Shown: positions 58,051 to 64,000 of the stretch, one piece after another
Layout of the letters: the number at the start of each line of letters is the position of its first letter
How positions within the stretch are numbered: the stretch's first letter is position 1
NCBI GenBank assembly: GCA_041905525.1
Contig: JAYRKY010000005.1
Span: 145,394 to 209,393 of the forward strand
Direction of reading: 5' to 3'
DNA: 64,000 bases
DNA from: SHVO01 sp041905525
GTDB lineage: Bacteria > Pseudomonadota > Alphaproteobacteria > Rhodospirillales > Rhodospirillaceae
Notes under the pieces: model-generated
What the model saw: only the letters and a program-made list of their open reading frames with translations
The model's database searches: none
What the model was told of the DNA's origin: nothing
Program-made: the position numbers and the translations under genes

Positions 58051-60219
58051 CTAGATCTGGCCCACGGTCCGGATCTTCGCCTTCGGATGAATTTCGTTCT
58101 GTGACATTACCACGGTCATCGGCCGGAAGCGGTCGATAATCGACCGCACGTAGGGCCGGACCGTCGGCGAGGTCAGAAGCACAGGCGTCTCGCCCTGCAT
58201 CGCGAACCGCTCGAAGTTCTGCCGCACCGCGGTGATGAACTCCTGCAGCTTCGACGGAGCCATTGATAGCTGGCGATCATCGCCCTGGCCGGTCAGCGAC
58301 TCGGCGAACTCCTGCTCCCACTCGGGCGACAGCGCAACCAACGGTATGACCCCGTTTTCGTCGACGTTCTTGTCCGACAACTGACGCGAGAGGCGCGCAC
58401 GCACATGCTCGGAGATCATGAGCACGTTGCGCGTAATGGCGCAGGCCTCGGAAATACCTTCCAGGATCGTCGGAAGATCGCGCACGGAAATGCGCTCGTT
58501 GAGCAGGTTCTGCAGAACGCGCTGGATGCCGGCGACGGAGATCTGCGACGGAACGACTTCGCCGATAAGCTTCTGTTGTTCCTTGTCGAGCTCGTTGAGC
58601 AGCTTTTGCGTCTCGGTGTAGGACAACAGTTCGGCCATGTTGTCGCGCACGACTTCCGTGAGATGCGTGGTGATGACGGTCGGCGGATCCACCACCGTGT
58701 AGCCGCGGAACAGCGCTTCTTCGCGGTTCGAAGGGTCGATCCAAAGGGCGGGCAGGCCAAAGGTCGGTTCCTTTGTGCGTTCGCCCGGAAGCGAGATTTC
58801 CTCGCCGCGCGGATCCATGACCAGCAGCATGTTCGGCCGCAGATCGCCTTTGCCCGCTTCGACTTCCTTGATGTACACGGCGTAGGAATTGGCGGGCAGT
58901 TGCATATTGTCCTGGATGCGCACCGCCGGCATCACGAAGCCCATGTCGGTGGCGAGCGCGCGCCGCAGCGACTTGATCTGGTCGGTGAGGCGCTTGTTGT
59001 CGTTGTTGATCAGCGACAGGAGGCCATAGCCGAGCTCCAGGCGCACCATGTCGATCTTCATGGCTTGGCTGATGGGCTCTTCCTGAACCGGGACTTCCTG
59101 CTTGGACTTGATTTCTTCAAGCTGCTTCGCCTTGGCCGCCTTCGCGCCGTTTTGGAAGGTGACATAGGCGGCGATGCCGCCGGTGATGCCGGCAAGCAAA
59201 AGGAAGGGGAAAGCAGGCACGCCCGGCAATACGGCCATGCAAACCGCGAGGAAGCTGCTCATGCCGAGCGCTTTCGGGTTTTTTGTGAACTGCGTGGCAA
59301 GCGCCGAGTCCATCGTGTCTTTGATGCCGCCCTTCGACACCATAAGACCGGCGGCGGTGGACACGATCAGGGCCGGGATCTGCGTGACCAGGCCGTCACC
59401 GACGGTCAGGCGCGTATACGTATCGGCGGCTTCTGCGAAGGGCAGGCCACGCTGGGCCATGCCGATGATCATGCCGCCGATGACGTTGATGGCGGTGATG
59501 ATAAGGCCCGCCACGGCGTCGCCGCGCACGAACTTCGAGGCGCCGTCCATGGCGCCGAAGAAATCGCTTTCTTTCTGAAGGTCTTCACGGCGCGCCTTGG
59601 CTTCCTGCTCGTCGATAAGTCCCGCCGACAGGTCCGCGTCGATCGCCATCTGTTTGCCGGGCATGGCGTCCAAGGTGAAGCGCGCCGTCACTTCGGCGAT
59701 ACGCGTCGAACCTTTGGTGATGACCATGAAGTTCACGAGGGTGAGGATCGCGAACACGATCACGCCGATGATGAAGTTGTCCCCCATGATGAAGCCGCCG
59801 AACGCCTGGATGACGTGTCCGGCGGCGTGGGTGCCTTCGTGACCGTGCGAAAGGATGAGTCGTGTGGAGGCCAAGTTGAGCGCAAGCCGCAGCAGCGTTG
59901 CGATCAGCAGCACGACCGGGAACGAGTTGAACTCCATGGCGCGGCTGATGAACACCACGGTCATCATGATGAGAACCGCGAGCGTGATGGAAAGCGCCAG
60001 CGAAATGTCGAGCAGCCACGCCGGCAGCGGCATGATCAGCACGACCATGATGAGCACGATGCCCATCGCGAAACCGAGGTCGCCGCGGCGCAAAGAAGCG
60101 GAGATGCGGTCGCTTATTTTGGCGAGGTCGAAGCTTGGGAAGGCCGCGGGTTGCGCGCCCGCCAGCCCTGCCGGCGCGGGCACGTTGCTTCCGCCTGATT
60201 GCGATGCTTGCTCAGCCAT
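58051..60219 (-). CDS. flhA: Flagellar export gate protein FlhA
   Basis: A 722-residue export-gate component. The ATG at 60219 (MAEQASQSGGSN) follows AGAGGGTGAG, better than an upstream in-frame start. Residues about 45-330 carry some eight membrane helices, with FVVLLIATLLRLALNLASTR and the FHIPEP-like PGKQMAIDADLSAGLID loop. The cytosolic C-terminal domain (about 370-720) is of normal length. It is the first gene of the flhA-flhF-flhG-FliK-like unit and has TTAAC motifs 115-150 bp upstream. Confidence 0.96.
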   Translation of the reverse strand: MAEQASQSGGSNVPAPAGLAGAQPAAFPSFDLAKISDRISASLRRGDLGFAMGIVLIMVVLIMPLPAWLLDISLALSITLAVLIMMTVVFISRAMEFNSFPVVLLIATLLRLALNLASTRLILSHGHEGTHAAGHVIQAFGGFIMGDNFIIGVIVFAILTLVNFMVITKGSTRIAEVTARFTLDAMPGKQMAIDADLSAGLIDEQEAKARREDLQKESDFFGAMDGASKFVRGDAVAGLIITAINVIGGMIIGMAQRGLPFAEAADTYTRLTVGDGLVTQIPALIVSTAAGLMVSKGGIKDTMDSALATQFTKNPKALGMSSFLAVCMAVLPGVPAFPFLLLAGITGGIAAYVTFQNGAKAAKAKQLEEIKSKQEVPVQEEPISQAMKIDMVRLELGYGLLSLINNDNKRLTDQIKSLRRALATDMGFVMPAVRIQDNMQLPANSYAVYIKEVEAGKGDLRPNMLLVMDPRGEEISLPGERTKEPTFGLPALWIDPSNREEALFRGYTVVDPPTVITTHLTEVVRDNMAELLSYTETQKLLNELDKEQQKLIGEVVPSQISVAGIQRVLQNLLNERISVRDLPTILEGISEACAITRNVLMISEHVRARLSRQLSDKNVDENGVIPLVALSPEWEQEFAESLTGQGDDRQLSMAPSKLQEFITAVRQNFERFAMQGETPVLLTSPTVRPYVRSIIDRFRPMTVVMSQNEIHPKAKIRTVGQI

Positions 60220-60499
60220 TCTCACCCTCTTGAACCCACGACCGCGCCTCTTTCCGGCAGCGGTTCGGTGCCCGGGGCTATGGCCTTCGCGCGCCACAAG
60301 TTCCCGCGCAAAGGCCGCTAGTCCCCTAGCCCGTTAACTTTTGCCCGCCCGTGGTTAACACCTGGTTTAAACCGGCAATTTTTGCCCACCCGCCCGCCCG
60401 GCCATATCGGCGCGGCCAGATCGGGGTCAGACTCCATTTCCCTGATTTACTCTGACCCCGAATACGCGTTAAAATCGTCGAATAATTTCAGGAGCTTGG
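60220..60499. other. 280-bp intergenic region upstream of flhA and the transposase gene
   Basis: No gene is visible. The left part holds GTTAAC at 60333 and GGTTAACACCTGGTTTAAACC at about 60353-60373, a near CtrA-box arrangement (TTAA-N8-TTAA) 115-152 bp above flhA. TTTTGCCCGCCCG near 60339 recurs as TTTTTGCCCACCCG near 60379. The right part contains the 11-bp inverted repeat at 60421-60461. Confidence 0.6.
60421..60461. repeat. REP-like hairpin next to the tyrosine transposase
   Basis: Arms TCGGGGTCAGA (60421-60431) and TCTGACCCCGA (60451-60461) are perfect 11-bp complements around a 19-bp loop, ending 38 bp before the RAYT gene. The GGGGTCAGA sequence is typical of elements bracketing these transposases. 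Only one such element is visible in the window. Confidence 0.8.
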
Positions 60500-61228
60500 A
60501 TGGCGCGCCTCGGCCGATATTTCATCGCGGATCAGCCGCTGCATGTCATTCAGCGCGGCAATAACAAGAGCCGCATTTTCTTCACCCGCGACGACGCCAC
60601 TTTTTTCCTCGGTTGGCTCGGTGATGCCGCCGAGCGGTACGGGCTTCTCATCCACGCCTACGTCCTCATGCCTAACCACATTCATTTGCTCGCTTCTCCC
60701 CGCGACGCCGAAAGCTTGCCCCGCACCATGCAATCCGTCGGGCGGCGCTACGTGCGCTATCTCAACCGCCGCATGGAGCGTTCCGGCACGTTGTGGGAAG
60801 GGCGCTACCGCGCGACCGTCGTCGATACCGACACCTACTTCATGCGCGTCGCGCGCTACATTGAACTGAACCCCGTGCGCGCCGGACTCTCACCGGATGC
60901 GGCCGCCTACCGCTGGTCCAGCCATCGCGCCAACGCGCTCGCACAGCCCGATCCGCTCGTGACTCCCCACCAGCTCTATCTCTCGCTGGGATCCGACGAA
61001 AACGAGCGGGCCGCGGCTTACCGCGCCTTGTTCCATGAAGCGCTCTCCGACGAGATGCTCGCGGCGATCCGCGGTGCGACGAACCGGGGATGGGCGCTCG
61101 GCGACGAAGCTTTCCAGGAGCGCATCTCGATTGCTGGCGGACGCCGCGCCAAGCCGCTGTCCAAGGGCCGCGCGCGCGGGGCCGCCGCCCAGGCGGCGGC
61201 GCCTTCTCCGGATTTTCTCGCGGTTTAA
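60500..61228 (+). mobile_element. REP-associated tyrosine transposase (RAYT)
   Basis: A 242-residue HUH-family transposase of the Y1_Tnp/IS200-like group. The metal-binding HUH motif is MPNHIHLLA (His60, His62), and the nucleophile is a Tyr in GRRYVRYLNRR (84 or 87). It starts with the RAYT pattern RYFIADQPLHVIQRGNN and continues FHEALSDEMLAAIRGATNRGWALGDE. RAYTs mobilise or maintain REP hairpins, usually as domesticated single genes. No flanking terminal repeat or target duplication is seen apart from the upstream hairpin, so it seems resident. Its 3' end is 10 bp from the convergent deiminase-like gene. Confidence 0.92.
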
Positions 61229-61238
61229 CGCCGCGCGG

Positions 61239-62345
61239 CTAACCGCCGGCCAAATCGATGTACTTCTGGAGAAGCGCGTCGACGTCCGGGACCGGTTGCG
61301 ACCATGCCGAACGCGGCAGGGTGGTCGCACGATCGCGCTGAAGCAACCGGGCCGGCTGCGGCAGCGCCAGGCTCGTCAGTGACACCCCGTGGGCCGCAAG
61401 GTCTAAGGCCGGCACGGCTTCGATCACGCGCCCCGGAAAAGCGCGGCTCAACACATCAAGCGCGTTTTCATCCGTCGGCGCATCAAAGACCGGGACAAGA
61501 ACCGCGCCGTTGAGGACAAGAAAGTTGGTGTAGGACAGGGGCAGGACTTGAGTGCCTTTGCCTGCTGGAGGCGGCACGCAGAGATCAATCAGTATCAGCG
61601 CCCGACCTGCCGCGTCCTTGGTGCGCGCCAGCGTGCTACGCGCAATTCGCATGACATCCGCATGAGGGTGGCTATCGGGCGCGGCCGACACGGCCACAAC
61701 ACCGGGCGCGAGAAATGCGGCGAGAGATCTGACGTCGGTGCACAGAAGGTCCGCGGGCAACGCAAGCTCCAGCCAGATCACCCGCGCAGCGCCAAGCCAG
61801 CGCTGCAAGATTGCGAAGCCCTCCAGCCGGGTCACATTGGGATTGCGCGCGGCGTCGAACACACTTTCCGCCAAGGCGATGACGGTCCCGTCACCGTCGG
61901 CCACAAACGCACTCCCTTCCAACTTGAGCGGCGTGCGAAATCTGCGCACTTCGGCATAACCAAGAAGTTCGTGCGCGAAGGTCGCATCACTGCCGGTCGC
62001 GCCCCGTCCTCCCCATCCGCCGAAACCCCAGTCGGCGGCAGCCAAACCACCCTTGCCATCGACGAGGAATGTAGGGCCGATGTCGCGCAGCCGCGCCGAG
62101 CCGTGCCGCAACGTCGCGATTGTCACTTGGCCGCAGGCTTTGCGGGCCTCGTCCTCGCGGCCGGGTGAAACCACGAGGGAGACCGGCTCATACTTCGCGA
62201 TCACCTGGGCCGCGAAGGCGACCGACGTCTGCAGCTCCGGCGCATTGGGCCACGGAAGCCACATCTGGGCATGGCGCGCGTCATCCGCCGGCAAGTAGAA
62301 ACCGTCGTCGCCCGGTGTCGTGGATGCGCCCGCCGCAGATGTCAT
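61239..62345 (-). CDS. Degenerate agmatine deiminase/PAD family protein
   Basis: A 368-residue protein with the pentein fold of agmatine deiminase. The RDIGPTFL motif (about 87), DWGFGGWGG and ARNPNV regions are kept. However the catalytic C-terminal GGGIHCITQQ region reads HGVSLTSLALP, which loses the His and the nucleophile Cys, and the TDGH..D segment reads CTDVRSLAA, losing the catalytic His. It should therefore not hydrolyse agmatine. It may be a binding or regulatory protein, or use another chemistry. The start ATG at 62345 follows GCGGCGGGCG. It is divergent from ada. Confidence 0.82.
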   Translation of the reverse strand: MTSAAGASTTPGDDGFYLPADDARHAQMWLPWPNAPELQTSVAFAAQVIAKYEPVSLVVSPGREDEARKACGQVTIATLRHGSARLRDIGPTFLVDGKGGLAAADWGFGGWGGRGATGSDATFAHELLGYAEVRRFRTPLKLEGSAFVADGDGTVIALAESVFDAARNPNVTRLEGFAILQRWLGAARVIWLELALPADLLCTDVRSLAAFLAPGVVAVSAAPDSHPHADVMRIARSTLARTKDAAGRALILIDLCVPPPAGKGTQVLPLSYTNFLVLNGAVLVPVFDAPTDENALDVLSRAFPGRVIEAVPALDLAAHGVSLTSLALPQPARLLQRDRATTLPRSAWSQPVPDVDALLQKYIDLAGG

Positions 62346-62503
62346 TCGGAAAATTCCCCGCGCCGGGACATTAACCGCTCCGCAGCGGAGATGCTACGTC
62401 GGCCGGATATTGCCGGCCGATTTGAAAGCAAACCGCGGGACGCTTTGGTCGGCGCGCCGTGCCATTTTCTTGTCTGGTACCCGGTATGCTAGAGGATGGA
62501 TGC

Positions 62504-63586
62504 ATGAGAGCTTCACGAAAACCTGCCGCCTCGAATGTCGAACGCGACCGGCGTTGGGACGCGGTCGTCGCGAAGGATGCCAGCGCCGACGGCCGTTTTT
62601 ACTACGCGGTCAAGACGACGGGGGTCTTCTGCCGCCCTTCATGCGCGGCCCGGCTTCCCAATCCGCGCAACGTCGCGTTTTTTACCTCGTGCGATGCCGC
62701 GAAAGCGGCAGGATTCCGTCCGTGCAAGCGCTGCAAGCCAACGGCGCCCTCGCTCGCCGCCCGCCACGCCGCCGCGATTACGCAGGCGTGTCGCAGGATC
62801 GAGACGGCGGAGGTGCCCCTTTCGACATCTCAACTCGCCGAAACGGCCGGCCTCAGTAGCTTTCACTTCCACCGGTTGTTTAAGTCCGCGACGGGCCTGA
62901 CGCCAAAGGCCTACGCCCAGGCGCATCGGGCGGGCCAGCTACGCGACGCACTCCCCAAAAGCGCCTCGGTGACTGCGGCGATCTTCGACGCCGGGTACGG
63001 CGCCGCAAGCCGATTCTACGAGAAGTCCGAGGAGATCCTTGGCGGACTGAATCCCCGTGATTACCGGCGCGGCGGCGCTGGGGCGGACATTCGATTCGCC
63101 CTTTCCAACTGCTCGCTCGGAATCATTCTTGTGGCCTCGAGCGACAAAGGCGTTTGTGCGATCGCGCTCGGGGACGATCAAGAGGCTTTGTGCCGCGATC
63201 TCATGAAGCGATTTCCAAACGCGCGGCGCCTCTCGCGCGATGCCGAATATCAGAAGACCGTCGCCAAGGTGATCGCGTTGGTCGAGCAGCCGCAAAAGGG
63301 ACTCGATCTGCCGCTAGATGTGCGCGGCACGGCGTTCCAGGAACGCGTTTGGCGGGCTCTGCGAAAAATCCCGCCGGGACGGCCTATCACCTACACCGAA
63401 CTCGCGGAACAAATCGGTGCTCCCGCCGCCGTGCGCGCGGTTGCCAGCGCATGCGCCTCCAACACGATCGCCGTGGCGATCCCGTGTCACCGTGTTGTGC
63501 GTAAGGGCGGCTCGCTTTCCGGGTACAGGTGGGGCGTCGAGCGCAAGAAGAAGCTCCTTCAACGCGAAGCAAAATCCAACCCGTGA
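62504..63586 (+). CDS. ada: Ada: methyl-sensing regulator and O6-methylguanine methyltransferase
   Basis: A 360-residue DNA-repair regulator. The zinc site uses Cys43, Cys47, Cys74 and Cys77 (VFCRPSCAA, RPCKRCK), with the first Cys as the phosphotriester acceptor. An AraC-type helix-turn-helix follows (about 95-190, STSQLAETAGLSSFHFHRLFK), then a methyltransferase domain with acceptor Cys328 (AIPCHRVV). The ATG at 62504 follows AGAGGATG. ATGs upstream at 62459 and 62486 give non-family extensions. It directly reverses alkylation and, once methylated, induces the response. It is divergent from the deiminase-like gene. Confidence 0.93.
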   Translation: MRASRKPAASNVERDRRWDAVVAKDASADGRFYYAVKTTGVFCRPSCAARLPNPRNVAFFTSCDAAKAAGFRPCKRCKPTAPSLAARHAAAITQACRRIETAEVPLSTSQLAETAGLSSFHFHRLFKSATGLTPKAYAQAHRAGQLRDALPKSASVTAAIFDAGYGAASRFYEKSEEILGGLNPRDYRRGGAGADIRFALSNCSLGIILVASSDKGVCAIALGDDQEALCRDLMKRFPNARRLSRDAEYQKTVAKVIALVEQPQKGLDLPLDVRGTAFQERVWRALRKIPPGRPITYTELAEQIGAPAAVRAVASACASNTIAVAIPCHRVVRKGGSLSGYRWGVERKKKLLQREAKSNP

Positions 63587-63748
63587 CGTCGCGGGCTTCT
63601 CGTTCATGTTCAGTGCATCTCCATGATCGTATCGCGTGTTCCAATCATGAAAATACGCGTCCTCAATCTCGCCCTGAAACCGGCTCAATCCCTGCGTTTC
63701 ACTGTTCGTACTTGAGCGGCTGGGAGCAACGAGATGAGGAGAAAGAAT

Positions 63749-63928
63749 ATGAAGAAGACTTTGACCGGACTTGCGCTCGCGCTTGTCACCGCGATGACCG
63801 TTTCGGCGTGCACCACGCGTGAAACGCGCATCATTCAACCGGCCGTCGCGGTTCCGGCCGCTCCGGCTGCGGGAACGACTGTCATCGTTCCGAACAAGGA
63901 TCCGGATGTGATTGTCGACATCAACTAA
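63749..63928 (+). CDS. Small lipoprotein
   Basis: A 59-residue exported lipoprotein. The ATG at 63749 follows a strong AGGAGAAAG site. MKKTLTGLALALVTAMTVSAC supplies the signal with lipobox VSAC (Cys about 21), followed by an Ala/Pro/Val-rich tail. The function is unknown. It lies 162 bp after ada, with no gene in between, and precedes a strong hairpin. Confidence 0.8.
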   Translation: MKKTLTGLALALVTAMTVSACTTRETRIIQPAVAVPAAPAAGTTVIVPNKDPDVIVDIN

Positions 63929-63950
63929 CAGGCTTGAACTAACAGACTTG
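63923..63950 (+). repeat. Tandem 14-bp duplication over the lipoprotein stop codon
   Basis: AACTAACAGGCTTG (63923-63936) is followed directly by AACTAACAGACTTG (63937-63950), one mismatch apart. The first copy contains the lipoprotein's TAA. It is probably a recent slippage duplication. Confidence 0.65.
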
Positions 63951-63970
63951 CGCTCACGTGAGCGGACGGA

Positions 63971-63994
63971 CGCCGCCGGGGAAACCCGGCGGCG
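63971..63994 (+). terminator. Hairpin downstream of the small lipoprotein
   Basis: Perfect 10-bp arms CGCCGCCGGG and CCCGGCGGCG with a GAAA tetraloop. The U-tract is weak (TTCC) and the window ends six bases later, so this could be a terminator whose tail is not fully visible. Confidence 0.7.
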
Positions 63995-64000
63995 TTCCGA

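Noticed and set aside
61239..62345. Functional agmatine deiminase (aguA)
   Set aside because: The catalytic Cys-His and TDGH motifs are replaced, so naming it as the enzyme would mislead.
1..64000. CRISPR arrays, prophage or integrative elements
   Set aside because: No regularly spaced repeats, phage structural genes or integrases are visible; the only mobile-type gene is the RAYT.

Overview
This window is a GC-rich, gene-dense piece of an alphaproteobacterial chromosome. The evidence is a ctrA gene with a chpT phosphotransferase next to it, GANTC and TTAA(C) motifs in the ctrA/fliI intergenic region, the dcd-murA-UPF0262-infA-maf block, and a polar-type flagellar set with flhF and flhG. Envelope and signalling genes point to a motile, free-living Gram-negative aerobe. 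I cannot name the genus.

Layout. 1-5.7 kb: the 5' two thirds of cysS, a Sel1-like lipoprotein translationally coupled to a large autotransporter, and a small conserved protein behind an AT-rich inverted repeat. 5.7-10.2 kb: the complete AmmeMemoRadiSam set (AMMECR1, Memo and radical SAM proteins) bracketed by two paralogous, atypical receiver-domain proteins. 10.4-13 kb: the phage-shock regulon pspA-pspC-pspB with a near-perfect sigma-54 promoter and divergent pspF. 13-21.2 kb: a dihaem cytochrome c, a type II sulfide:quinone oxidoreductase, a lysine-2,3-aminomutase family protein, a PAS hybrid kinase, a Kef/YbaL antiporter and an aminotransferase. 21.5-27.4 kb: ppnN, tRNA-Thr(GGT), a 58-residue protein, dcd, murA, UPF0262, a low-molecular-weight phosphatase, infA and maf. 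27.4-37.8 kb: an accessory surface-glycan island with three glycosyltransferases, six methyltransferases (three FkbM type), a sulfotransferase and galE, plus a peroxiredoxin. 37.9-43.9 kb: hspQ, two related PAS kinases, a SpoIIAA-like protein, an orphan CheY-like regulator and a MarR regulator. 44-48 kb: pyrD, a HAD hydrolase, nadK, moaA and a DUF3553 protein. 48.1-60.2 kb: the cell-cycle/motility block chpT-cheY-cheR, ctrA, fliI-fliJ, a DnaJ/SH3 membrane protein, a FliK-like protein, flhG, flhF and flhA. 60.4-64 kb: a REP-associated tyrosine transposase with its hairpin, a degenerate agmatine-deiminase-family protein, ada and a small lipoprotein.

How the parts fit. CtrA, fed by ChpT, probably controls its own gene and the adjacent flagellar genes through the TTAA-rich region between them. 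The psp genes form one sigma-54 stress unit. SQR and the dihaem cytochrome probably link sulfide oxidation to respiration. The glycan island probably decorates a surface polysaccharide. The best candidates for unexplained biology are the AmmeMemoRadiSam locus with its flanking regulator pair and the deiminase-fold protein that has lost its catalytic residues. Convergent genes here often overlap or abut at their stop codons.
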